64,000 bases of DNA from Bacillota bacterium (GTDB taxonomy: Bacteria > Bacillota > Clostridia > Christensenellales > UMGS416), in assembly GCA_023398815.1 (NCBI GenBank), contig JAEWRW010000063.1:62001-126000 (forward strand), given 5' to 3'. The translations under genes and the position numbers were made by a program. This document shows positions 25,152 through 33,812 of the stretch, one piece after another; within the stretch, counting starts at the first letter, position 1, and each line of letters begins with the position of its first letter. Below the pieces are notes generated by a model, which did not search any database, was not told the origin of the DNA, and saw only the letters and a program-made list of their open reading frames with translations.

Positions 25152-26354
25152 CTAGGCCGCCTTCTTCGTGATGGTCACGAGGGAATTCTTGTCGATGACC
25201 TTGCCATCAACAAGCATGATCGCCTTGGTGACCTCATCGTCGGTATCGTTGTCCTCGAACCGCTTGACCGTGACGTCATAGTTGGTGTTGAGGACGTAGT
25301 CGGAGAAGTTGAAGAGGAATGCAACGACGGTGGCGGTGGCAACAGTCGCCGCATAGTTGGCCATGTAGTCGTTCACGACAACCTGTCGACCCAGCAGAAC
25401 GTACTCCGGCCGACCGTTGATGCCGTAGTTCACCCTGGCAATGGGCTGGCCGTTTTCGTCCACCATGCCGATGAAGGTCATGAACGTCTTCTTGGTCATT
25501 GCCCACTTGGCAGTAGCGTCGTATGCCAGCGGGAGCGCGGCCTCGGCGTCGATGAGCGTGCTGTAACCCGGGGCGTCAGCAGCGGCAATGTCGACATTCT
25601 GTCCGGTGACAACGGTCTCGGTCAGAATGCCCTTGGGCTGGGACGTCCCGTTGCCGCTGATGATGGCCTGCTCCAGAGCCTTGACCATCGCCTCGGTCAC
25701 ATTGGCGATGAAGGCTGCCTCGAACATGCTCAGGGAGACGACCGTGCTTTCCAGCGACATGCTGATCGCACAGCGCAGCTTGAAATACCCGAAGGTGATG
25801 CTGCCGGTCGTCTTCTTCTGCCTGTCGGAGCTGGCGCCCTCGCTGGCCCACGTAGCCACAGGCTTGACGGTGGACGTCGGAATGGCCAGGCCGCCCTTGT
25901 AGGCCGTCCTGGTCACCAGCGGCAGAATCATACCGGTGGCTTCCATCTTCTCCACGATCTTCTGCATGATAGTCGTGGGGATGACAGAGCCGACGTCAGT
26001 GGTCTTGGTGTTGGCGTCGGCGTTGGTGAACTTCGCCGGGATCGGAGTGCCGCGAAGGACGTTGCCCATGAACGCGTTGCGATACTCCACGGTGTCGTAC
26101 ATGTCCTCAGCAGGGATGGCCTGCGCCATGGTGGCGAAGGTGCCAGTACCAGCGCCGGTCACGTCGGTGATGCGGGTGTTCTCGCGCAGGGCGACGAGGT
26201 TCGCGGCAGCCTTGGCCTCGGCATCGTACTGGTTGTCCAGCGCCTCGACCTCGCCACTCTTGGCTTTGGCCTCATCCAGCTTGCCCTCGTCGATGAGGGC
26301 CTGTGCGGCGTCGAGCAGGGTGTTGCGCTTGTTCAGGTACTGCTCTCTGGTCAT
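25152..26354 (-). CDS. Major capsid protein, HK97 fold
   Basis: 400 residues. The N-terminal coiled-coil (about 1-60) is the delta-domain scaffold expected to be removed by the adjacent protease. The mature part shows IPTTIMQKIVEKMEATGMILPLV, AIPTSTVKPVATWASEGA and ALEQAIISGNGTSQPKGIL, all standard for the HK97 phage major capsid family. No separate scaffold gene is present, consistent with the delta-domain. Confidence 0.95.
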   Translation of the reverse strand: MTREQYLNKRNTLLDAAQALIDEGKLDEAKAKSGEVEALDNQYDAEAKAAANLVALRENTRITDVTGAGTGTFATMAQAIPAEDMYDTVEYRNAFMGNVLRGTPIPAKFTNADANTKTTDVGSVIPTTIMQKIVEKMEATGMILPLVTRTAYKGGLAIPTSTVKPVATWASEGASSDRQKKTTGSITFGYFKLRCAISMSLESTVVSLSMFEAAFIANVTEAMVKALEQAIISGNGTSQPKGILTETVVTGQNVDIAAADAPGYSTLIDAEAALPLAYDATAKWAMTKKTFMTFIGMVDENGQPIARVNYGINGRPEYVLLGRQVVVNDYMANYAATVATATVVAFLFNFSDYVLNTNYDVTVKRFEDNDTDDEVTKAIMLVDGKVIDKNSLVTITKKAA

Positions 26355-27028
26355 TTCATTTCTCCTCTCAGTCTCAGCAGTTCAATTTTTGCTTTTATCG
26401 ATCCCGCCGCCGAAACGTTTTCCGGTGGTGGGTTTTCGCGCGAGCTCCGCATCTTCTGGATGACTTCAAACGGCAGCATCTGGCTGCCGAAACTGGCAAT
26501 CAAGCGAGTGTCGCTGAACATCGCCCGGTCGATGAGCTTCACATCAATGGCCTGTTGTGCCGTCAGCCATGTCTCCTTATCCATCATGGCGAGTGCATCT
26601 TTCTCACTCATCCCAGACTTGGCGATGTAAGCCGCAGCCATCGCCCGGTTGGCGCGTTTGAGCACATCAGAACTGTGGTCCATGGCACGGTAGTCGCCCC
26701 AGGTGTCGGTCGTGACGTTGTGCACCATGACCATTGCCGTTGGGGATATCTCACTTGGGCCAGCCATGGCGATGACAGATGCCGCCGAAGCCGCAAGGCC
26801 AACCACCGTGATCCTGACGCCCGGCTTGTAACCCCTCAGCTGGGTGTAGATTTCGGACCCCGCGAAGATATCGCCGCCGCCGGAGTTGATCTCCACATCC
26901 ACCGGCAGCCCGTTTGACTTGGATAGCGCCTCCTCGATGTCTCTGGGTGTGGTGGAGTCCATTCCAAACCAGTCATAGATCCATTTGTCGTCGGTTGGGA
27001 TAATGACGCCTTTTACCGGGATTTTCAT
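26351..27028 (-). CDS. ClpP-like prohead maturation protease (S14)
   Basis: 225-residue serine protease. The oxyanion motif EINSGGGDIFAG (about 46-57), the catalytic Ser of GLAASAASVIAMAG (S81) and His in MVMVHN (H103) are present, with an Asp expected near TAQQAIDVKLIDRA. It processes the capsid protein during prohead maturation. It overlaps capsid and portal genes by 4 bases each. Confidence 0.93.
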   Translation of the reverse strand: MKIPVKGVIIPTDDKWIYDWFGMDSTTPRDIEEALSKSNGLPVDVEINSGGGDIFAGSEIYTQLRGYKPGVRITVVGLAASAASVIAMAGPSEISPTAMVMVHNVTTDTWGDYRAMDHSSDVLKRANRAMAAAYIAKSGMSEKDALAMMDKETWLTAQQAIDVKLIDRAMFSDTRLIASFGSQMLPFEVIQKMRSSRENPPPENVSAAGSIKAKIELLRLRGEMK

Positions 27029-28200
27029 TTGCTTTCACCTCCTACCGGGGCAGTGTCCAGTCTGCGGATCGGGTCATCGCCGCCATCGATTGGCGACAGG
27101 TTGAATACAGAGCGCCATTCATTCGGGGTCATCGCCCCGCGATCCACCATGGCCACCAACGATAGCTTTGTGCCCATGGATGCATACTGCAGATTTGCCG
27201 CTTCAAAATAGATGCGGTTTCCGAACCCTCGCTCCTTGCGCGTGAACAGCTTGCGTGTGTACTCTTGGCTTAGCTGGATTGCGTCCGGCTCGATCTCCGA
27301 TTCAAAATAGGCATTCCATTCGTCCTCGGTGTAGCTGGACTGCACAATTTTGTTGTTGGTATTGAAGAATGAGTAGATGCGCTGGGTGGTTCTGTCCATC
27401 TGGGCGGCGTTGGGCACATAGTCCTTCGGCTCAACCCGTACCGCCTCTGCTTTGCTGTCGGTGGCCGCCACCCCCAACGATTCACCGGTTATGCGCAGGT
27501 AGTTGTCAGCGAAGTCCTTTGCCTGCTTCTGCAAGTCTTCAGGCCGCATGGCATTTGAGAATTTCAACAGCCATTGGATGATGCCAGAATTCTTTACAGC
27601 CTTGACTATACCCTGGTCGGTGGTGTTCACGATCTCCATCAGCGGCGTAAGGGCAGGGGCCGGGCTTTCACCGAAGACGTCATTTTCGTTGAAATCACGG
27701 CGCAGATGGATGAGGTCGGTATAATCGAACGTTGCCTGTCGACCATTTGGAAACAGGAATTTGATGCTCAGAGCCATGTCAGGCGAGTAGATTGCCTCCG
27801 CCGACATCGCTGGCACCGGATAAATCTCCATTGGGTAGCCGTTGGCGTCACGAACGATGACCGCAAATGCGTTGTTGTTCAACGCGAGTTGAGTGGCCAG
27901 TTTCTCCTGCAACATTTGCCCGGTCATCAGAGGGTTCGGCTCTTCCAGTAGGAACCTCATGTAGGCGTCCGGGTTCGTCGCTATGGTCTTTCCCCCGCCT
28001 TTGGTGACCGTCTCCCGTATGTGCTTGCCCACCAGCTTGCCCATAGCCTTTGCCTTTGGGCGTATGCACCCCCGGATGATGTCTGACCGGTACAGCTTGC
28101 CATCCCATGAATAAAACCCGTTGCCCCGGTCGGTGACCAGCTGAAATCGCACCACCTGCGGCGGCGGTGAAGTGTTGAACAGCCGTTGAAATAAGCCCAT
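27025..28200 (-). CDS. Portal protein, HK97 gp3 family
   Basis: 391 residues. FYSWDGKLYRSDIIRGCIRPKAKAMGKLVGKH at the N-terminus, MRFLLEEPNPLMTGQMLQEKL, and the stem/wing region ending in MTPNEWRSVFNLSPIDGGDD identify a phage portal. It forms the dodecameric channel for DNA packaging and ejection. It follows terminase by 10 bases. Confidence 0.94.
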   Translation of the reverse strand: MGLFQRLFNTSPPPQVVRFQLVTDRGNGFYSWDGKLYRSDIIRGCIRPKAKAMGKLVGKHIRETVTKGGGKTIATNPDAYMRFLLEEPNPLMTGQMLQEKLATQLALNNNAFAVIVRDANGYPMEIYPVPAMSAEAIYSPDMALSIKFLFPNGRQATFDYTDLIHLRRDFNENDVFGESPAPALTPLMEIVNTTDQGIVKAVKNSGIIQWLLKFSNAMRPEDLQKQAKDFADNYLRITGESLGVAATDSKAEAVRVEPKDYVPNAAQMDRTTQRIYSFFNTNNKIVQSSYTEDEWNAYFESEIEPDAIQLSQEYTRKLFTRKERGFGNRIYFEAANLQYASMGTKLSLVAMVDRGAMTPNEWRSVFNLSPIDGGDDPIRRLDTAPVGGESK

Positions 28201-28210
28201 TTACGCCACC

Positions 28211-29989
28211 TCAAATCATGCTTAAGTAATCGTTGTACCGATCCTGCAGCACCACGTAGGCGTCTAGCAACGCCGCAGTGCCATCAATCCTCTGACGCTG
28301 GTTTTTTGTCTTGCAGGGCTGGATGTTCAGGTTCTTGTCCATTTCGATGGCCGTGTTACTCAGGCACCATTTGTCGATCGGGTTGTTGTTGTAGTTGAGG
28401 ATTTTTGCCTCAAGATCAGCCCCAAGCGACTTCATCGGCGCTGACAGCGTCTTCTTCCCTTGGATAATTGGGATCATGGATTCTTTTCCAAAAATACCGC
28501 GCATCTCGTCAGCCCACATCGTGGACGACCAGGAATCGTACCCGATCCACGGCAAGTAGATGTCTTGAACGCTCTGGACCTCCACAAACCACTCTGTCAC
28601 AAATCGTGGGTTGACCTTGTTTCCCGGCGTCGTGCGGAGCAGTCCTTGTTCGTGCCATTTGTCGTATGGGATTTTATCCTCCCTGACCCGGCGTTCCAAT
28701 AAGTCCTCTGGTATCCAGTACATCGACATGGTATAGATGGTCGGATCGTCCTGGAGCATGAAGATCGCCTTGGCCGCTGTAAGGTCTGTGGTGGTGGAAA
28801 GATCCGTCCCACCGATGCCATACCGTGGACGCGGCAGAATCGGCCCTGCGACACGCTCACGCCGCTCGTCGGATAGCTGCCGCCAGCTGTACGGTACCAG
28901 CCCCTCCGGTGTCAGCTCAAACTCGGCGTCATTGTTCAGCTGCTCGAACGTCAGCCACGCCTCCGACGTGGTCTCCCTAACGTTGAAGTCTTTGCACAGC
29001 AAATTCTTTTGCAGCATTGGGTTGGCTATGGCACGCCTTACCTTAGCCGCCAGTGCCTCGCGGTCCTTGATCGTGCCTAATCCTGGGTTTGCCTTGCGCC
29101 ACATGTCCGGGTTGGTCCATTCGCTCCGGCGGTCGAGCTCATAGATGACTGCCAGTAGACGCTCGTCATCAAAACCATCCACCCCGTCGATGCTCTTGCT
29201 TGCGGTCTCATATTCGGTGTCATAAACCGCCTCTCGCACCGTACCAGCCGTCGTCGTCTCCAAGAACATTGGTTGATCACGGGCGGTCATGCCATCGATG
29301 ATGACATCGTGCAGGTTCTGGTCCTTCCAGGCATGTATCTCATCGGCCAGCGCCCCATGTGGGTTCAGGCCGTCCAGGGTATCAGAGTCCGAACCGAGGT
29401 ACTTGAAAAAGCTGTCGTTGTATTCGCCTACGATTTCACCGACCAGGCACTTGAGTTTCCTGCGAAGCGCCTGCGATTTCCGCACCATTCGGCGAGCTTC
29501 CAGCCAGATGATCTTGGCCTGGTCCTTCTTTGTGGCAACTGCATAAACTTCCGGTCCAGCCTCGCCGTCCGCAGTTTGCAAGTAAAGGCCAATGGCTGCG
29601 GCGAGTGTCGACTTGCCGTTCTTGCGGGCGACAATTAGCAGCGTCTTGGTGTGCTTGCGGAAGCCGGTATCTTTATCCACAAACCCGAACATGGCGGCCA
29701 CAAATGCCCGTTGCCACAGCTCCAGCACGACCGGCTTTCCGCCCCACTTGCCTTTGGAATGGCGGCAATACCGCTCGATGAAGGTAATGGCGTGGTTGGC
29801 TTTGTGCTCGTCGTATATCCACCTGCCGGCTGGGTTCAGGATAATGCGCTCCAGCTTTTCGTAGACGACGCGGACCTTCCGCGACACAACCTCCGATCCC
29901 GACCGGATCGCACTGCAGTATTCCAGGATCGGGTTGGGATAGCTGTAGGTCAGGGACCTACTTTTCCTTTGCGAAGTCGTCAAAGTCAT
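28211..29989 (-). CDS. Terminase large subunit
   Basis: 592-residue packaging motor ATPase and nuclease. Walker A ARKNGKST (about 121-128), Walker B GALADE (about 212-217), and nuclease-domain acidic motifs in YGIGGTDLS and WIGYDSWS are visible. Family resemblance is Terminase_1/HK97-type. ATG 29989 overlaps the small-subunit gene by 32 bases; a GTG one codon upstream is possible and neither has a strong ribosome site, so translation is probably coupled. Confidence 0.95.
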   Translation of the reverse strand: MTLTTSQRKSRSLTYSYPNPILEYCSAIRSGSEVVSRKVRVVYEKLERIILNPAGRWIYDEHKANHAITFIERYCRHSKGKWGGKPVVLELWQRAFVAAMFGFVDKDTGFRKHTKTLLIVARKNGKSTLAAAIGLYLQTADGEAGPEVYAVATKKDQAKIIWLEARRMVRKSQALRRKLKCLVGEIVGEYNDSFFKYLGSDSDTLDGLNPHGALADEIHAWKDQNLHDVIIDGMTARDQPMFLETTTAGTVREAVYDTEYETASKSIDGVDGFDDERLLAVIYELDRRSEWTNPDMWRKANPGLGTIKDREALAAKVRRAIANPMLQKNLLCKDFNVRETTSEAWLTFEQLNNDAEFELTPEGLVPYSWRQLSDERRERVAGPILPRPRYGIGGTDLSTTTDLTAAKAIFMLQDDPTIYTMSMYWIPEDLLERRVREDKIPYDKWHEQGLLRTTPGNKVNPRFVTEWFVEVQSVQDIYLPWIGYDSWSSTMWADEMRGIFGKESMIPIIQGKKTLSAPMKSLGADLEAKILNYNNNPIDKWCLSNTAIEMDKNLNIQPCKTKNQRQRIDGTAALLDAYVVLQDRYNDYLSMI

Positions 29990-30404
29990 CACCCGGCCCC
30001 GCGGTCGTCGCCTTCGGTAAAAGATCTGTCAGCTGCTTGATGCAGCCCATGTGGTTTTTAATCATGGTGTTGTAAACCTCAACCGCTGACGATTTTTTCA
30101 CGCCGAACTGGTTGTCACCGTTCTGGTACCGCTCAGTTGTGCCGTTGAGGTTGATTTCTTCCTGTAGCTCCTCCAGGGTGACCGCCATAAACGCCGCATT
30201 CGCGATGAGGGAAGCCACGGTGTCCTTTGTATCAGGCGGAAGTGACTTAAAAATCCTTTTGAGTTTGTTCAACTCCCGCCTGATTTTGGCTTCTTTTTGC
30301 TTCTTCCGTTCAGTCGCGTCAAACCCCGCTTCCTCCCGGGCAATCTCCTCATCTTCGGCCAAATCCCTATATTTTCCGTACTCATTGATTTTGCAGCTTT
30401 GCAT
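29958..30404 (-). CDS. Terminase small subunit (P27-like)
   Basis: 148 residues, helical, with an ETREL-type basic N-terminal stretch, LPPDTKDTVASLIANAAFMA and the C-terminal VEVYNTMIKNHMGCIKQLTDLLP typical of P27-family small terminases. It recognises packaging-start DNA and feeds the large subunit. Confidence 0.8.
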   Translation of the reverse strand: MQSCKINEYGKYRDLAEDEEIAREEAGFDATERKKQKEAKIRRELNKLKRIFKSLPPDTKDTVASLIANAAFMAVTLEELQEEINLNGTTERYQNGDNQFGVKKSSAVEVYNTMIKNHMGCIKQLTDLLPKATTAGPGDDFDDFAKEK

Positions 30405-30513
30405 GAAAAAAGCCTCCTAACTACACCCCCCATGCGCGACCTGTGCGTCATTCGAATGCCACCCACCGGTCAGGAGCAGCGCCTACCCGCCTTTTCAAAC
30501 GGGGGGGGATACA

Positions 30514-30831
30514 TCATCGCGGAATCTCCACCAGCTGACCGTCGTCGTTGAACCCGAGCCCCGGCCTAGTCACTTCGACGTCCAGCCCGAACGCATGCTC
30601 TGCGTTATGGCAGTCCAGGCAAAGGTACTCCAGGTTGTCATGGCTTAGGGTGATGCTTGGGTCATTGATGTTGGCCGGCGACAACTCCACCTTGTGGTGA
30701 ACGATGTACCCAGGCACCACCTGACCACGCTGCAGATGACGCTCACACAGACCATCTACTGATGTGATGTAGGAATCCCTGCAGGCCAGCCACGCCGCGC
30801 TGTGGTAGAAGGCTTTTGCCCAGGCTTTCAT
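30514..30831 (-). CDS. HNH endonuclease next to terminase
   Basis: 105 residues with the HNH core: C-E-R-H-L, IVHHKVELSPANINDP, and LEYLCLDCHNAEH. HNH proteins encoded beside terminase are known to work with it in cleaving cos sites in HK97-like phages, so this suggests cos packaging. ATG 30831 overlaps the upstream tiny gene stop as ATGA. Confidence 0.92.
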   Translation of the reverse strand: MKAWAKAFYHSAAWLACRDSYITSVDGLCERHLQRGQVVPGYIVHHKVELSPANINDPSITLSHDNLEYLCLDCHNAEHAFGLDVEVTRPGLGFNDDGQLVEIPR

Positions 30832-30965
30832 TTGCTCTGCCTCAGCCGCTCATCGCTGCGCTTCTGTGCATAGGCGCATTCCTTGAGCCTGCACCCAAAC
30901 CAGTTATGGTACTGGCATTCCTTGCAGGTCGGCGTCTTCACCCATCGGATGAGCGGCACAGACAT
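30828..30965 (-). CDS. Tiny cysteine-rich phage protein
   Basis: 45 residues from ATG 30965, chosen because GGGAGGTG lies upstream. Cysteines form a C-x2-C...C...C pattern (CKECQYHNWFGCRLKEC), probably a zinc-binding knuckle. The longer upstream reading frame lacks a ribosome site. It overlaps HNH by 4 bases. Confidence 0.65.
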   Translation of the reverse strand: MSVPLIRWVKTPTCKECQYHNWFGCRLKECAYAQKRSDERLRQSK

Positions 30966-31001
30966 GGCCAACACCTCCCGGTCTATCCCCTGCATAGCAA
31001 A

Positions 31002-31031
31002 GAGCCCGCCGACATCTCTGCCTGCGGGCTC
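31002..31031 (-). terminator. Hairpin after the ArpU-like gene
   Basis: 8-bp stem GAGCCCGC/GCGGGCTC with a 14-base loop, followed by TTTGC on the minus strand, between the early and packaging gene blocks. A moderate terminator or processing site. Confidence 0.5.
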
Positions 31032-31101
31032 AAAACCCACTACCGTTATACCACAGATTTCCGGCTTTTTCGTCCGGTCTTTGTCCGGTCTGCTGTATCG
31101 G

Positions 31102-31551
31102 CTACCCATCCACCACCCCATACATGGCTTCGGCAAAACGGTTTTTCGCCCGACGCAGTGTGTCATAGGCCTGTGTGCGCTCCACGCCCAGCCGCTCAAT
31201 CAGCATGCCCTCGTGATAATCTGCAGGGCGGTCGATGTAGACCAGAGACAAGGCACTCGCTTCCGCGGCCGTCAGATACGACATGCACCGATTCATGCGG
31301 CGCACCTTACCCCGGACATAGGCCAGGCGTGGGCGAAGGTAGGCAATGCGATCCATCGCCTCCACGCGTCGGCGCTCCTCGGCGTTGTCGCCCCCAGAGC
31401 CCCCCGGCATGCTGGAGCGCTCATAATCCGTGGCCTTCATCGGGGCCACCACTTCCTCCAGCTCCCTGATCTCGTCCTCCATGTTCTCGATGGACAGCCG
31501 GTTCAGCCGATACCGTTTCAGGTCTTCCACAACAAGTAGCGTTGCGTTCAT
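31102..31551 (-). CDS. Phage late transcriptional regulator, DUF1492/ArpU-like
   Basis: 149 residues. The N-terminal helical region includes ENMEDEIRELEEVVAP. The C-terminal sigma-region-4-like HTH reads LTAAEASALSLVYIDR, then LIERLGVERTQAYDTLRRAKNRF. Proteins of this kind sit just upstream of terminase genes in Bacillota phages and switch on late genes. It is the last gene before the packaging block, supporting that role. Confidence 0.82.
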   Translation of the reverse strand: MNATLLVVEDLKRYRLNRLSIENMEDEIRELEEVVAPMKATDYERSSMPGGSGGDNAEERRRVEAMDRIAYLRPRLAYVRGKVRRMNRCMSYLTAAEASALSLVYIDRPADYHEGMLIERLGVERTQAYDTLRRAKNRFAEAMYGVVDG

Positions 31552-31994
31552 CGGTCGCCCTCCATCCCACTGGCCAGCATAAACTGCCGGCTTTCCATGA
31601 CCTCATAGAGCGTTTGCCCTCCGGCATTTGTGATGTACGGCAGGAAAACCTGCTCAATGCTGACCATGCCAGTCTCAAGGATGGCCATCTGCGCTTCCAC
31701 CCAATCCTTGAGGATGCGGAAGGCGACGCGCTCTGCCTGATCAGCTGTGGCCTTGACCTTGCTGTTTCTCCGGCGCTGACGTTCCAGTATGGCGAGAACC
31801 GGTGCTGTGTTGACCGGAAGCCGTACCGGCATGGCCCCGTACCTCCCTGGGAGAATGAAGCTCATGCTTTCGATGTGGCCGTCATCATCGAAGTCCTTGA
31901 GAACGCTCTTCACTCCGTGCTGGATGAGGCTGTATTCGATCTCCATAGCGCTCTTGATGGCTGGAATTTCCGTCGTGTAGTTGAGCAGTGGCAT
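31548..31994 (-). CDS. Conserved phage protein of unknown function
   Basis: 148 residues, starting MPLLNYTTEIPAIKSAMEIE, with LIQHGVKSVLKDFDDDGHIE and FRILKDWVEAQMAILETGM. I recognise the type from Clostridia prophages near the late regulator, but no function is known. It overlaps the ArpU-like gene by 4 bases. Confidence 0.72.
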   Translation of the reverse strand: MPLLNYTTEIPAIKSAMEIEYSLIQHGVKSVLKDFDDDGHIESMSFILPGRYGAMPVRLPVNTAPVLAILERQRRRNSKVKATADQAERVAFRILKDWVEAQMAILETGMVSIEQVFLPYITNAGGQTLYEVMESRQFMLASGMEGDR

Positions 31995-31995
31995 G

Positions 31996-32373
31996 TCATA
32001 CCTCCTTAATCTCGATGCCGAGCAAATCCTTCATCAGCCGCTTTTTGAGGCTGTATTCCTTGGTTCTCACACCCTTGGCATCCTCCACGACCCAAGCCCC
32101 GCCCCTGGTCCTGTAAACAAAGTCGGCCACATATCGGACGGTTGGCGAGAGCTGAAACGGCACCTGCAGCGCGAGGCAAACGATCTCGCCGGCACGGAGC
32201 ATGAGGTCGAGCTCGGCAAAGCGGTTGGCCTCCCGCTGGGAATCAAACACTCTCCCCGCATGCTCAGTCTTGCGGCTTCCGTACTTGGCCCGTTTCGGCT
32301 TGGCCGCCAGCTCCGGCGGGATCGGCTGCCCGGTGCGCTCCAGGTACTCCCGCACCTGTTGCTCCGTCATCAT
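31996..32373 (-). CDS. DUF1064 predicted PD-(D/E)xK nuclease
   Basis: 125 residues. Motifs RVFDSQREANRFAELDLM, then YVADFVYRTRGGAWVVEDAKGV, give the D...E-x-K nuclease core of DUF1064, often placed where Holliday-junction resolvases stand in phages. Two consecutive ATG codons are possible starts. It overlaps the upstream gene by 4 bases. Confidence 0.85.
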   Translation of the reverse strand: MMTEQQVREYLERTGQPIPPELAAKPKRAKYGSRKTEHAGRVFDSQREANRFAELDLMLRAGEIVCLALQVPFQLSPTVRYVADFVYRTRGGAWVVEDAKGVRTKEYSLKKRLMKDLLGIEIKEV

Positions 32374-32810
32374 GTTGCAGTGCCCACAACCGGCTTCCTA
32401 CGCCATGCTGGCGTTAACTCCCAGAGGATCACCGGCAACCAGTCCTCCATGCCGCCTGTCACATGCCGCACTTTGTCCGCCCAGTAGAACGCGCAGGTCC
32501 TCTCGTCCTGCTGGAAATCCTCATCGTCGGCTGCACAGATGATGACGCTCTTGTAGGTGGCGATGGCGAGCCCAAGCTCAGCATGGGTTCCGCGGCCACC
32601 TGGCAGAATCACGATGACCACATCTGCATCCCGTACCCCCTGGACCTCCAGACCGGCCACCTCACGGATGCGCTGCTCTCCCTCGTGCTTGACGCTGCCA
32701 TGGGCCGTCCAATCATAGGTGTGGGTGTGTTCGGCGGCGACTAGGATGTTGGCCATCCGCTTGACTTGGGCGGCGGCCTCCAGCCGCGACGCGATGTAAA
32801 AGTTGCTCAT
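32370..32810 (-). CDS. Nucleoside 2-deoxyribosyltransferase-like protein
   Basis: 146 residues. MSNFYIASRLEAAAQVKRMA at the N-terminus, VRDADVVIVILPGGRGTHAELGLAIATYKSVII in the middle and a C-terminal helical part match the NDT/DUF4406 superfamily, which handles nucleotides or nucleosides. The GTHAELG motif supplies the usual catalytic Glu. Phage copies may scavenge or detoxify nucleotides; the substrate here is unknown. Confidence 0.78.
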   Translation of the reverse strand: MSNFYIASRLEAAAQVKRMANILVAAEHTHTYDWTAHGSVKHEGEQRIREVAGLEVQGVRDADVVIVILPGGRGTHAELGLAIATYKSVIICAADDEDFQQDERTCAFYWADKVRHVTGGMEDWLPVILWELTPAWRRKPVVGTAT

Positions 32811-33244
32811 GTTCTTCCTGTGTGATCTCCCTTCCCAATATTCTGTGGCATACGATCAATAGAGCGAATCCAAAACGGTGGTATTTGGCCCACATAGACG
32901 TACCAGTGTTCAGATCCGGCCCAATCAGTAACCAAACTACGCGCCTCAGTTGGTAACCGCCCCACAAAATCCAGCGCACTGAATAGGTGGCTCCTTAGAG
33001 GCTCCGATATAGCAATGGACAACCGGTATTCCGTGCGGCTGTATTGGATCATTTCTTGCGTCGCCCAGCTCTGCTTTTCTGGATCCGGCTCGGTTGTTAG
33101 CCACTGTACGTTTGGAATGAAAGCAAATCCATCTGGCGTCATTATTGGGAAACGACCGAGTGTTAGCCCGTGCTTCTTGATGCGATTCAGAAGATGTGCT
33201 GGGCAAAAGTGGTACAGTTGATGGTCGCACAGCACATCAATCAT
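32807..33244 (-). CDS. Phage protein with ADP-ribosyltransferase-like sequence pattern (tentative)
   Basis: 145 residues from ATG 33244, chosen because GGAGGGG precedes it and it overlaps the upstream stop. The opening LYHFCPAHLLNRIKKHGLT, then VQWLTTEPDPEKQSW, and the end WYVYVGQIPPFWI resemble the H-x... / Y-x... layout of small ART-fold proteins found in phages. There is no clear catalytic glutamate that I can assign. Function is unknown; the ART idea is a hypothesis. Confidence 0.55.
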   Translation of the reverse strand: MIDVLCDHQLYHFCPAHLLNRIKKHGLTLGRFPIMTPDGFAFIPNVQWLTTEPDPEKQSWATQEMIQYSRTEYRLSIAISEPLRSHLFSALDFVGRLPTEARSLVTDWAGSEHWYVYVGQIPPFWIRSIDRMPQNIGKGDHTGRT

Positions 33245-33812
33245 GCAAATTCCCCTCCCCCTCTGCCAGAACACAAAGGCGGTCGTGTAGGCTGTCGGTG
33301 TTAGGCAGCGCAGACGTGCCATAACAGTTCGATGCCCAGTAGGCAAGCATGTCACGAGCCAGCGCCCGCGTCTCGTCGAGCTTGGCACGCAGCGCGGCGT
33401 TCTCGGCGGTCAGTTGATCGCAGGATTCGCCAAGCGAAACAGCACAGGCACGCATGTCCTCTTTTTCGTCAGTGAGGCGGATGTTTTTAGCTTTGAGCGC
33501 CGACATTGGGTGCTTCGGGCATTGCTCAACGTGCAGCTTGAGGGCCTCCGCCATGCTGCTTGGGACATTGTCCTCGGGGCCATACCGATGCCCACAGTAC
33601 ACGCAGTTGACATACATGCCAGATTGCAGGTCATTCACCCATTGCTGTAACCGATCAATCTCCGCTGCCTGGTCGTCGCGGTCGTCCAGCAGGGCTGGCA
33701 CGTCATCGGTCACAAGGCTCCTGAGTGCAACCAGAGCCGCGGGGGGTTGCGGCACATCGCCGTTCTTCACGTGCGCCAGCTTGGCGCGGATCGCGGTCGT
33801 GTCAATCCTCAT
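33237..33812 (-). CDS. Phage zinc-binding coiled-coil protein
   Basis: 191 residues. Helical flanks surround a CxxC-H-C type zinc knuckle: VNCVYCGHRYG and LKLHVEQCPKHPM (about 68-101). A coiled coil (about 115-150) follows. This pattern is common in uncharacterised phage early genes. It overlaps the HUH gene by 4 bases. Confidence 0.7.
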   Translation of the reverse strand: MRIDTTAIRAKLAHVKNGDVPQPPAALVALRSLVTDDVPALLDDRDDQAAEIDRLQQWVNDLQSGMYVNCVYCGHRYGPEDNVPSSMAEALKLHVEQCPKHPMSALKAKNIRLTDEKEDMRACAVSLGESCDQLTAENAALRAKLDETRALARDMLAYWASNCYGTSALPNTDSLHDRLCVLAEGEGNLHD

